From assembly GCA_944393165.1 (NCBI GenBank), contig CALXZF010000134.1, positions 1-7,346 of the forward strand: a DNA stretch of 7,346 nt, read 5' to 3'. Positions 1 to 6,388 of this stretch are shown piece by piece. How positions within the stretch are numbered: the stretch's first letter is position 1; each line of letters begins with the position of its first letter. A program made the translations under genes and the position numbers. Source of the stretch: an uncultured Clostridia bacterium (GTDB lineage Bacteria; Bacillota_A; Clostridia; TANB77; CAG-508). The notes under the pieces were generated by a model. It saw only the letters and a program-made list of their open reading frames with translations, was not told the origin of the DNA and searched no databases.

Positions 1-1060
1 TAATAAAATCTGCTGTTCTAATTGCAATGTCTGAACTTTCAATGTTTCCTGAATTGCTTATGGTACCAGATTCCCAAACATTAAACATATTCACATTATC
101 CCCAACTGCACGGACTGGACTCGGATAATCTAGCGAAGGTGAGCCTTGCAAGCCTGTATATTTTTCCCATTCTATGTCTGTGTTGCTATAGTCACCTTCA
201 ATTAAAATTAAATTTGTTATGATTAATTCTCTTCCAGACGCATTTGCAATATTATCTGCATAAATATAAAGTATTTGGTCTAATATTTCTATAGTATTTG
301 AATTTGCAACAACTTTAACTCGTTTTTCTCCATTAATATTTATAGTTCCAAAATTAACTAATTTATTTTGAGCTGCCATATTTTGAATTGCAATAGTAAT
401 ATTCTCGTTATAATTAGTCTTTGCATCAAATTGTATTGTATAAGTCGTATTATTTTTTAATTTACCTCTGTTTACATTTCTCCATAAAAATTTCCAAGCA
501 TAAGAATTTTCAGGCAAACTGAATTTACAAGCTTTTGTTCCTAAATAGCTTACTTCTTTTATTACTCCTACATTACTAGGTGAAGTACTCCAGCCCCACC
601 CCGTTGTACCATCATTTGTATTTTCTAGTATTTGAATACCTTTTGTAGTTTCCTGACTGTGATTTCCTCTCACATCAAGCTTAGCCGGCAAAATACTTGC
701 ATCTGTTACATGCAATGATGTAGCCTCTTCTGTTGTGACGTTGATGCAGTTGTCTTTTAGCTTTTGTATTAAATCAATTTGTTTGTTTATTTCTGTGTCT
801 TGTGCTTCGTCTTTAGCTTGTATGCTAGATATGCTTTCGTTTATTGTATTTATAGTTTCGTCTTGCTCTGTATTTTTATTTTGTATTTCTTCAATATCAT
901 CTTGTATCTCTATAACTGCATCGTTTACTCTCTCTGCAAACTCGTCTAGTTTGTCCCAGTTGTCGTTCATTGCTTTATCTATATCAAACTCTTGCTCTAA
1001 GTCTGTTTCGTCTGTAGTATTCCACTTGAAGAGTTTTAAAAGACTTGTTAATAGTGACAT
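1..1060 (-). CDS. Probable phage receptor-binding / tail-fibre protein, N-terminal part (3' end beyond window)
   Basis: This reading frame is open for 353 codons from ATG at 1060 and runs off the left edge without a stop. The start is preceded by GGAGGG with 5 bases between it and the ATG. Residues 24-40 contain 'DKAMNDNWDKLDEF', an opening typical of Firmicute phage tail-fibre and baseplate proteins. Residues 45-102 are rich in Ile and Leu at heptad-like spacing and look like a trimeric coiled-coil stalk. Residues 150-300 look like a beta-rich module, possibly carbohydrate-binding-like, with many aromatic residues ('GWGWSTSP', 'YAWKFLWRNV'). Residues 301-327 carry the linker 'GLQGSPSLDYPSPVRAVGDN', which resembles the PSPDYP-type hinge before the variable tips of many Firmicute phage receptor-binding proteins. 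It is the last gene visible in the tail-tip cluster. The inferred role is host surface binding; the exact receptor cannot be told. Confidence 0.75.
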   Translation of the reverse strand, partial: MSLLTSLLKLFKWNTTDETDLEQEFDIDKAMNDNWDKLDEFAERVNDAVIEIQDDIEEIQNKNTEQDETINTINESISSIQAKDEAQDTEINKQIDLIQKLKDNCINVTTEEATSLHVTDASILPAKLDVRGNHSQETTKGIQILENTNDGTTGWGWSTSPSNVGVIKEVSYLGTKACKFSLPENSYAWKFLWRNVNRGKLKNNTTYTIQFDAKTNYNENITIAIQNMAAQNKLVNFGTININGEKRVKVVANSNTIEILDQILYIYADNIANASGRELIITNLILIEGDYSNTDIEWEKYTGLQGSPSLDYPSPVRAVGDNVNMFNVWESGTISNSGNIESSDIAIRTADFI

Positions 1061-1071
1061 ATTAGCCCTCC
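1061..1071 (-). promoter_or_regulatory. Ribosome binding site of the receptor-binding protein gene
   Basis: On the minus strand GGAGGG lies 5 bases before ATG at 1060, inside the 29-base gap after the previous stop codon. A purine-rich A run precedes it. It supports the chosen start, and there is no other in-frame ATG until residue 31. Confidence 0.7.
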
Positions 1072-1089
1072 TTTTTTTCTTTTTCTAAT

Positions 1090-1437
1090 TTATTCTGTTG
1101 TAAATTGTTTCCAGTTGCTCCAGCCTGATGAAAATTTGGTTCTAACATAAGTATTGTAATTGTTACTATTCGCTGTACCATACCTAAACCACAACTGTTT
1201 TATTGCATTATCATCGTTTTTAATAACTAACAACCAGCCATTTGTACCGGAAGGAATGTTGGTCGGTGTATATGTGCCACTAAAATAATAAATCCCGGTC
1301 TCTATATAATCATTCAAGTTTGTATTTGCTGTTGTAACAGAAATAGTTTTATCTATTTTGTTATTTAATTGCGTTTGCAAATCATTAATTTTGCTATTTA
1401 ATTCTTTTATAGCATTTAAAATATTCCTTACTATCAA
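1090..1437 (-). CDS. Small tail-fibre-type protein with pyocin-knob-like domain (TTG start)
   Basis: This encodes 115 residues. Residues 5-30 form a short predicted coiled coil ('AIKELNSKINDLQTQLNNKI'). Residues 43-115 resemble the pyocin-knob domain found in phage and pyocin tail fibres: 'ETGIYYFSG', then 'IPSGTNGWLLVIK', then 'YVRTKFSSGWSNWKQF', with the usual ending of an aromatic/Arg strand followed by a W-S-x-W turn. The start codon is TTG (1435-1437) and overlaps the previous gene's TGA by four bases (TTGA). A GGGGGG stretch 8 bases upstream serves as its ribosome binding site, and there is no in-frame ATG further down. This suggests translational coupling. The likely role is a small trimeric fibre or fibre-attachment part of the tail tip. 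The knob call rests on motif resemblance only. Confidence 0.72.
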   Translation of the reverse strand: MIVRNILNAIKELNSKINDLQTQLNNKIDKTISVTTANTNLNDYIETGIYYFSGTYTPTNIPSGTNGWLLVIKNDDNAIKQLWFRYGTANSNNYNTYVRTKFSSGWSNWKQFTTE

Positions 1438-1895
1438 CTATAATCCCCCCTAATAACAAATTCCATTGTTTCCTCAAAGTTCTCAAAGCCTTCTACACCA
1501 CTCATATCTAAGTATCCAAATGGAACTAATGCTTTAATCCACAATGAAGTTTCACCTATTGAACCACTTTCTTCATAATCTACATCTTTTTGCAATTTCA
1601 CACCACAATAATACACTTCTAGACTATTGTTACCGACTTTATAGTTATGGCCCGTATTCAATTTGTCGCCAATTTCTGCTAATGGATTTTGTGTAGATAC
1701 TTTTACAATATTTTCTACATCTGCTGTTGCTTCTTCTATTGCTTCTTCTATGTTATCTTGCATTTTATTTAAATTCTGGGCTGATAACGGAACTGTGCCT
1801 GACCATACTGCAGGTGTCACATTATGATTTTGCCCATCTATTGTGACATACGCCTCTTGTATTTTTGTTCCATCTGCGAAAGTTATCTTATTCAT
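1434..1895 (-). CDS. Small tail-fibre/baseplate-associated phage protein
   Basis: This encodes 153 residues. The N-terminal third has 'VWSGTVPLSAQNLNKMQDNI' (residues 30-49), a pattern seen at the start of many Firmicute phage baseplate and fibre accessory proteins (Trp, a Gly-Thr-Pro-Leu turn, then an Asn-Leu-Asn helix). It continues into a short acidic helix (49-66). Residues 92-125 have 'LEVYYCGVKLQKDVDYEES', a beta hairpin of the 'Y-x-G-x-x-L-x-x-x-x-D-Y' type common in tail fibres. The ATG overlaps the last 8 bases of the preceding gene, and an AAGGAGG ribosome binding site lies inside that gene's last codons. It ends in TGA followed directly in frame by TAG. No enzymatic motif is visible. 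The inferred role is an adaptor between hub/fibre and receptor-binding parts; the exact function is unknown. Confidence 0.7.
   Translation of the reverse strand: MNKITFADGTKIQEAYVTIDGQNHNVTPAVWSGTVPLSAQNLNKMQDNIEEAIEEATADVENIVKVSTQNPLAEIGDKLNTGHNYKVGNNSLEVYYCGVKLQKDVDYEESGSIGETSLWIKALVPFGYLDMSGVEGFENFEETMEFVIRGDYS
1437..1449 (-). promoter_or_regulatory. Ribosome binding site and TTGA coupling junction for the TTG-start gene
   Basis: The minus strand reads AGGGGGGATTATAGTTGA. The G run is about 8 bases before TTG at 1437, and TTG shares bases with the upstream TGA. This arrangement supports the unusual start codon and coupled translation. Confidence 0.6.
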
Positions 1896-3570
1896 GTTGT
1901 GCCTCCTTTTCTAGTTGTTCTACTCTAGCAGAAAGTTCTTGTACTGCTTTCCATAGTATACCTATTGCACTATATAGGCTTACTGCTTGTCCATTTTTGT
2001 CTATTACCTCATCTGGTGTTTTATAGTTTTCGCCTATAACAAAGCCTATTAGCTTTTTGTCTTTGTCTTTATCAGATTTCAAATTGTATTCATATATGTC
2101 AGAATTATTTATTATGTCTGTTGCGTTTTTAGTAAATTTATTTATATTTTTCTTTATGCTTTCGAGAGAAGTTTGTGTTAAATTTGGTGTTCTTATCCCC
2201 GAAGCGCTTACCTGAGTTCCATCTGCTGAAGCTGAATGCCATAATGTCGATACGTAATCCATCGAGCCTATAATTGTATTACTTATATAATTGCTTGCAT
2301 CAAATCCGATATATAAATTTGTTCCAGAGTCATTGCTTGCATCTGCTGTTATTGCTCTAGAATTATTTCCAGCATATATTCCAAATCTATTATTTGTTGC
2401 ATAAAATCTATCAAGGTTGCTTTTATTAGAATTTTTAAATATATTAAAGAAAGAATTGTCTTCCGTACCTCCAATTAAGTCAACTTTGCCTCCATTAAAT
2501 GTACCATTAGTACATTTCATATTTCCGTCTGTATCTACTTCAAAATTTCCATTTGCTGAAATAGCACCATTTATGTTTATTTTATCTGCATTAATTGTAG
2601 CCTCACTAGTATCTTCATTTATTCTTAATGTAATATTTGCCCCTGTTAATTCTTCGTCATCTACCTTTTTGCTCACTTCTAGATTTATTTCATTTGCTGT
2701 CTGGGTTATTGCTGAGTTCATTTCATACACAGTGGCATATCCACTTTTTTCTATCTCTAGTTTTATCTTAGAATTTGGAAACTCTTTTAATGATATGTAG
2801 TTTGTTCCTTCATTAAATACTATGTTTAAGCTTTGATTGTAAATCACTGTTGGAGTCATTCCTACTATTATTCCACTAGGATTTAGCTGTGCTTGTTTTG
2901 TTATTACCACATCATATTGTCCATCTGTGTTTTTCTCTATTTCTATTTTATCGTAATTGTAGTCGTCTCCTAAAAATGAGTAGTTTATATCCCCTAAATT
3001 AAAAGGATATTCGACTTTATCTTCTTCGTTTTCTATTACTAATGTCAGTAATCTTGTGCTATTAGCTATTTCATTTCTTATGTCTATTTCTATCTTTTTA
3101 AAATTATCTATATCACTTTTATTTACTTCTAAAGTTCCTTCACTCTCTACTGTCTCGTTATATCCTTCTAATCTCTGATTTACATTAAGCTCTATGCTTT
3201 GTGCAGTTTGCGTTATTGCTGAGTTCATTTCATTTTTAGTAGCATATATATCGTTAAAATCATTTTTTATTAAGTATTCTGCATAGAAGTTGTTTCCTTG
3301 CATATCTGATAAGTAAATGTAGTTGTCGCCCTCAAAAAGCTCTATATTTACTTCTGTTAATTCCTCTATAACTGGCTCTTCCAATACACTTAGCACACCA
3401 TATTCACTTAAACTAAGTCGTCTTGTTACGTATGTTCTATTGAGCTCTATATTTAAGCTATCGTACACATCGCCTTTTACTCTAAGTTCTTCTATGTCTA
3501 TTTTGTATTCTTTTTTCTCATCTGACGGATTAGAGCTAGGTTGTTTATCTACTATAATCTTATATTGCAT
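1888..3570 (-). CDS. Phage tail-fibre / minor structural protein with C-terminal S74-like chaperone domain
   Basis: This encodes 560 residues. Residues 1-105 form a beta-rich domain ('YKIIVDKQPSSNPS', 'RRLSLSEYGVLSVLEEP', 'GDNYIYL') known from Clostridia phage tail proteins. Two copies of a helical motif 'EMNSAITQTA' follow at residues 114 and 283, each after a beta domain, which suggests an internal duplication of 169 residues. Residues 324-366 ('INADKININGAISANGNF' and Gly-rich turns) match the shaft-like part of phage minor structural proteins. Residues 464-556 ('TSLESIKKNI', 'IYEYNL', 'IGFVIGENY', 'LWKAVQELSARVEQLEKE') resemble the S74 intramolecular chaperone of phage fibres, including a Ser468-x4-Lys473 pair with the spacing of the self-cleavage dyad. 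The start ATG overlaps the previous stop by one base (TAATG) and has GGAGGTG just upstream. The role is probably the tail tip fibre attached to the hub; no lytic domain is seen. Confidence 0.8.
   Translation of the reverse strand: MQYKIIVDKQPSSNPSDEKKEYKIDIEELRVKGDVYDSLNIELNRTYVTRRLSLSEYGVLSVLEEPVIEELTEVNIELFEGDNYIYLSDMQGNNFYAEYLIKNDFNDIYATKNEMNSAITQTAQSIELNVNQRLEGYNETVESEGTLEVNKSDIDNFKKIEIDIRNEIANSTRLLTLVIENEEDKVEYPFNLGDINYSFLGDDYNYDKIEIEKNTDGQYDVVITKQAQLNPSGIIVGMTPTVIYNQSLNIVFNEGTNYISLKEFPNSKIKLEIEKSGYATVYEMNSAITQTANEINLEVSKKVDDEELTGANITLRINEDTSEATINADKININGAISANGNFEVDTDGNMKCTNGTFNGGKVDLIGGTEDNSFFNIFKNSNKSNLDRFYATNNRFGIYAGNNSRAITADASNDSGTNLYIGFDASNYISNTIIGSMDYVSTLWHSASADGTQVSASGIRTPNLTQTSLESIKKNINKFTKNATDIINNSDIYEYNLKSDKDKDKKLIGFVIGENYKTPDEVIDKNGQAVSLYSAIGILWKAVQELSARVEQLEKEAQHE
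2140..2181 (-). other. Start of S74-like chaperone segment with possible self-cleavage site
   Basis: This covers residues 464-477 of the fibre protein, including 'TSLESIKKNI'. Ser468 and Lys473 keep the S-x4-K spacing of the Ser/Lys pair in S74 endosialidase-type chaperones, where cleavage occurs just before the Ser. If it works the same way, a 93-residue C-terminal piece would be released after trimer folding. This is inferred from motif likeness, not shown. Confidence 0.4.
2705..2726. repeat. Copy 2 of a 22-base direct repeat inside the fibre gene
   Basis: The same 22 bases occur at 3212-3233, 507 bases away (169 codons, so in frame). They encode the 'EMNSAIT' start of a helical motif that occurs twice in the fibre protein, and the protein similarity extends further on both sides. 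This is best explained by an internal duplication of a beta-domain-plus-helix unit. Confidence 0.65.
3212..3233. repeat. Copy 1 of the 22-base direct repeat inside the fibre gene
   Basis: This is identical to 2705-2726 and encodes the first 'EMNSAIT' (residues 114-120). The flanking DNA has diverged, so the duplication is not recent or the motif is under strong constraint. Confidence 0.65.
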
Positions 3571-5015
3571 TAAATCACCTCCATATTAGGTTGCAAACTT
3601 TCCGACGGAAATACGTTTTCTCCAGGGAATAGATTTGCTTCGTATGTTTTATTTCCTTGTATTTCTAAATTTAAAACTTCTGTTTCTCCTGCATCTTCTA
3701 GATATATTTCTGTAGTACCAGAGACTTCTCTTTTGTAAACAATTGTATCCTGTACCTGTTGTTGTATTTGGCCTACTGTTTGCTCTACTCGTGATAATTG
3801 GTCCTCAAATTTGCTCTGATTATCTATAATTCCAGTTATCGTTTGTTCTTGCTTATTTACTATAATTTCTGTCCTTTTTGCTATATCTGTTGCTTGCAAA
3901 ACATTCTGATATGCTACAGTAGCCTTAATTATTGAAGGTGCTGACATTTCACTCTCTAATCCATTTCTGCTTTTATAATTAAATCTAAACAAGAATGAAT
4001 TACAATAAGTACCATCTGTATCTATAACTACAACTTCGTCTCCTGTTTCCATATAAGGCTTTGACTGTCCTACGATTTCAAAAGATGTATATTTAAAACC
4101 TTTTACTACGTTAAAAAGAGCAGTAATTAACTGCTCTCTCTTTGCTTGCGTGTATGCGAACGGATTGTCATTTATAACTAAACTATTTTCTCCATCTTCT
4201 TCGATACTTTCTTCATCTTTCAAGACTACATTTTCGCCCTCTATATCTGACATTCCTAAACTAACTAAATTTATCGGGTGAGTATTTCTTTTTAGAGTTA
4301 GTTCTGAATAGTCACTTGCTCTAATTTTGTTCTTACAACCAGTTAATTTGGCTACCTTTAATTTATTCAAGTCTTTTACTTTCATCGTATGTACTTCTCT
4401 TACTGTTAATCCTGTTCTTTTAGGTGTTATGAAGTACAGCTTGTTATCATATCTTATTTTAGCAAATGTTCCACTAATTTGTGCAACCGCTTGAAATACT
4501 TGCCTTATTAAAGAACCATCACTAAACTGATTGCTATCTACAATAAATCCTGCATTTGCAAAATCTGTAGTAGCTAGCACAAGTCCAGCTAGTGTACATG
4601 CTTCTTGTAAGACTTGTAAAATAGTTACTGTTCCTCTACTATAATCAAGCTCTGTTTTGTATTCCACGTTTGATTTAAGCATATAGTCCATTGCAGAAAC
4701 AGTAATAGTTTTTCCTATCTCGTCAGGCTCTGCCTCTTGCGTTATAAAATTTCCTAAACTAATCCATTCAATGCCGTTTTCAGTCTTTATTCCAGTCAAG
4801 TATTCAAATTCTTTTTTTTCTAGGTCTACATTATTTTCAATTTCAAAATCCAATGTTCTTGCAATTGCAGTACCAAATATATTTCCATCAAGATAGCAAT
4901 CATCGCAATATTGCACATTATCTATATAATACTCTTTTCCCTCTAAAATTATTTTGTCATACTGTGTTGTGCTTTCCTCATAAGCTTTTTTTATAGTGTC
5001 TGTTACATTTATCAT
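3570..5015 (-). CDS. Phage tail hub protein (Tal / gp27-like, prophage endopeptidase tail family type)
   Basis: This encodes 481 residues. Residues 1-130 hold beta-rich strands ('YDKIILEGKEYYIDNVQYCD', 'ARTLDFEIEN', 'GKTITVSAMDYMLKS') typical of the first ring domain of gp27-like tail hubs. Residues 130-200 ('TILQVLQEACTLAGL', 'SLIRQVFQAVAQISGTFAKI', 'DNKLYFI') match the helix-and-strand segment usual in these hubs. Residues 290-370 form the returning beta domain ('YTSFEIVGQSKPYMETGDEV'). Residues 372-425 are a coiled coil rich in Gln and Val ('IDNQSKFEDQLSRVEQTV'), followed by a small beta tail ending in 'NLFPGENVFPSESLQPN'. No peptidase or lysozyme domain follows, so it is a short, non-enzymatic hub. 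It overlaps the previous gene by 4 bases (ATGA), has GGGGAGGTG upstream, and its stop overlaps the next start (TAATG). The likely role is a trimeric hub joining the distal tail to the fibres. Confidence 0.8.
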   Translation of the reverse strand: MINVTDTIKKAYEESTTQYDKIILEGKEYYIDNVQYCDDCYLDGNIFGTAIARTLDFEIENNVDLEKKEFEYLTGIKTENGIEWISLGNFITQEAEPDEIGKTITVSAMDYMLKSNVEYKTELDYSRGTVTILQVLQEACTLAGLVLATTDFANAGFIVDSNQFSDGSLIRQVFQAVAQISGTFAKIRYDNKLYFITPKRTGLTVREVHTMKVKDLNKLKVAKLTGCKNKIRASDYSELTLKRNTHPINLVSLGMSDIEGENVVLKDEESIEEDGENSLVINDNPFAYTQAKREQLITALFNVVKGFKYTSFEIVGQSKPYMETGDEVVVIDTDGTYCNSFLFRFNYKSRNGLESEMSAPSIIKATVAYQNVLQATDIAKRTEIIVNKQEQTITGIIDNQSKFEDQLSRVEQTVGQIQQQVQDTIVYKREVSGTTEIYLEDAGETEVLNLEIQGNKTYEANLFPGENVFPSESLQPNMEVI

Positions 5016-5389
5016 TCAGACACCTCCCCACATTGTGTGAGATCAACCTCAAATTCATCGTATCTATGATTTTTTGTAGTAGACAATACAGAAGTTTCAG
5101 GAAATGTTACAAAGAATTTTTTAGTCAGCATTTTTTGTTGTTTTAGCGAAAAATAAGAATACACGTCCTCGTTTTTAGAAAAATGAGACATATATTCTTT
5201 GTAAGTGTCTTTATTTAATTGTCCAAACGTAACTGTAATTGTTGTTTTTGGCATAGCTCCATAATTTCTTTTTATAGTTCCATCTGCCATTGTTACTTCA
5301 TTTATTACATCTGGCTCGTCCTCTGTTATATTGTATCCTCCACTTAAAATATTCTTAAAAACGAAGTCTCCATGCTTTAATAAGTCCAT
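5012..5389 (-). CDS. Small distal-tail protein (DUF6711-like by position and pattern)
   Basis: This encodes 125 residues from ATG at 5389. The start was chosen because GGAGG sits 6 bases before it, while the upstream in-frame ATG at 5410 has no ribosome binding site and lies inside the end of the preceding gene. The protein is mostly beta strands: 'DFVFKNILSGGYNI' (8-21), 'VTMADGTIKRNYGAMPKTTI' (32-51), 'TVTFGQLNKDTYKEYMSHF' (52-70) and 'KKFFVTFPETSVLS' (90-103). The pattern of an ADGT turn, a basic strand, then 'L-x-x-x-x-Y' resembles the small family that lies between tape measure and hub in many Clostridia phages. By position it would be the distal tail (Dit-like) ring piece or an adaptor. 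The family name is from memory of the pattern and not certain. It ends in TGA followed at once by TAA. Confidence 0.7.
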   Translation of the reverse strand: MDLLKHGDFVFKNILSGGYNITEDEPDVINEVTMADGTIKRNYGAMPKTTITVTFGQLNKDTYKEYMSHFSKNEDVYSYFSLKQQKMLTKKFFVTFPETSVLSTTKNHRYDEFEVDLTQCGEVSE

Positions 5390-5401
5390 TTTTCGCCTCC
5401 T
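5390..5401 (-). promoter_or_regulatory. Ribosome binding site that decides the distal-tail gene start
   Basis: The minus strand reads TAGGAGGCGAAAA and then ATG. GGAGG overlaps the tape measure TAG stop and is 6 bases from ATG 5389. This favours the 125-residue product over a 132-residue one that would start at 5410. Confidence 0.7.
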
Positions 5402-5930
5402 AGTATCCATAAGCTAATTTCTGTCTTGTATTTACTTTGTTTGTTTCTCTTGCAAGTACTTTGCTGTCTAGTTTTGTTGTAGTATTTACTACTATTTCTT
5501 TGTTGTCATCTATGCTCTTTAGCGTTGCTTGTCTATTATCTTCTATTTGAGTTTTAATTATTTGATTATTTGTCAAATTTGATGTTAGCTTATCATTTTC
5601 GTAATTTATAGCTTTTTCCATATCTTTATATACAGAGTTCAAACTGTCGTCAAACCCTTCTCCTAGACCCAAGCCAAGCATTTTACCAATTTCGTCTGCA
5701 AATAACTTAGAAGGAGAATGAATACCAAAAAAGCCTTTAATCTTGTCTACAATTCCACTACAAAATCCACTTATTTTATCCCATATCCACTGTGCCGCAT
5801 TACTAATACCATTCCATATACCTTGTACTAAGTTTTTACCTATTTCTAGCATCTTACTAGGCAAGTTCTTAATAGTATTGATTATGCCGTTTACCATATT
5901 GCTCATAGCAGTCTTAGCTTTGTTTTGCAT
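5400..5930 (-). CDS. Tape measure protein fragment, C-terminal domain
   Basis: This encodes 176 residues from ATG 5930 to TAG 5400. The frame is actually open back to the third extra C at 6123, so the ATG is internal. Residues 18-66 are helical ('INTIKNLPSKMLEIGKNLVQ'), residues 67-93 carry the family's 'FGIHSPSKLFADEIGKMLG' signature, and residues 94-176 are a polar helical tail. The C-terminus would contact the tail tip. The gene directly precedes the distal-tail gene, the usual order. Confidence 0.65.
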   Translation of the reverse strand: MQNKAKTAMSNMVNGIINTIKNLPSKMLEIGKNLVQGIWNGISNAAQWIWDKISGFCSGIVDKIKGFFGIHSPSKLFADEIGKMLGLGLGEGFDDSLNSVYKDMEKAINYENDKLTSNLTNNQIIKTQIEDNRQATLKSIDDNKEIVVNTTTKLDSKVLARETNKVNTRQKLAYGY

Positions 5931-6388
5931 TTCTAGTCCCCATTTTGCAATATTGGTAACTGTCTGTACTAACCAGTTCCATATATTTCCAGGCAGCTCT
6001 TTAAACCAATTTATTACGTTATTAAAAAAACCACTTACTGCTTCTATCGCTTTCTTTTGTATATCCTGTCCCCATTTAACAATGTTAGTTACTGTTTCTA
6101 CAAGCCAATTCCAAATGTTTCCGTGGTAATTCCTTAAACCAGTTAATTACATTATTGAAAAATCCACTTACTGCTTCTATTGCTTTTTGTTGTATTTCCT
6201 GTCCCCAGTTATAAATATTAGTAATAGTTTGAACAAGCCAGTTCCATATGTTTCCGCGGAAGTTCTTTAAACCAATTTATAACATTTGTAATTAAATTAC
6301 TTACAGCAGTAACTGCTTGCTGTTGTATTTGTTGCCCCCAATTATAAAAGCTTGTAACAATATTAACTAATATCTCCCATATTTTACC
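5859..6388 (-). repeat. Four tandem 132-nt (44-residue) tape measure repeats, three with an extra base in front of the unit
   Basis: Units start at the Gly of 'LPG(N/K)IW' at 6388, 6255, 6122 and 5990 (minus strand). They read 'GNIWNWLV-Q/E-T-I/V-TNI' through 'VINWFKELP'. The second and third units match at 38 of 44 residues but differ at about 15 codons silently, showing selection on the protein. The intervals are 133, 133 and 132 bases; the odd ones reflect the extra C ahead of each of the first three units. Confidence 0.8.
6218..6388 (-). pseudogene. Tape measure protein fragment B (between first and second frameshift)
   Basis: In the frame reached by skipping the extra base at 6389, translation reads 'GKIWEILVNIVTSFYNWGQQ' through 'NVINWFKELP'. 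It then meets the second extra C, giving 12 out-of-frame residues and TAA at 6218. An ATG at 6427 opens this frame, but its first residues are out-of-frame tape measure sequence, so it is not a real start. The piece after the second extra C is in a third frame, runs from 6255 and would end at TAA 6085-6087. Confidence 0.55.

Noticed and set aside
735..1088. Plus-strand open frames at 735-1088, 2417-2800, 3323-3589, 5743-6129 and 7144-7344
   Set aside because: They lie antisense to well-supported genes, are Ser/Phe/Ile-rich as expected of complement translation, and lack ribosome binding sites or recognisable motifs.
1061..1092. Transcription terminator in the gap at 1061-1089
   Set aside because: The T run is on the plus strand, so the transcript carries an A run. 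There is no stem, and the gap holds a ribosome binding site.
3890..4910. CDDC motif (residues 37-40) of the hub as a metal site
   Set aside because: It is a single Cys pair with no matching second pair nearby and no known metal site in this part of the hub fold; too weak to claim.
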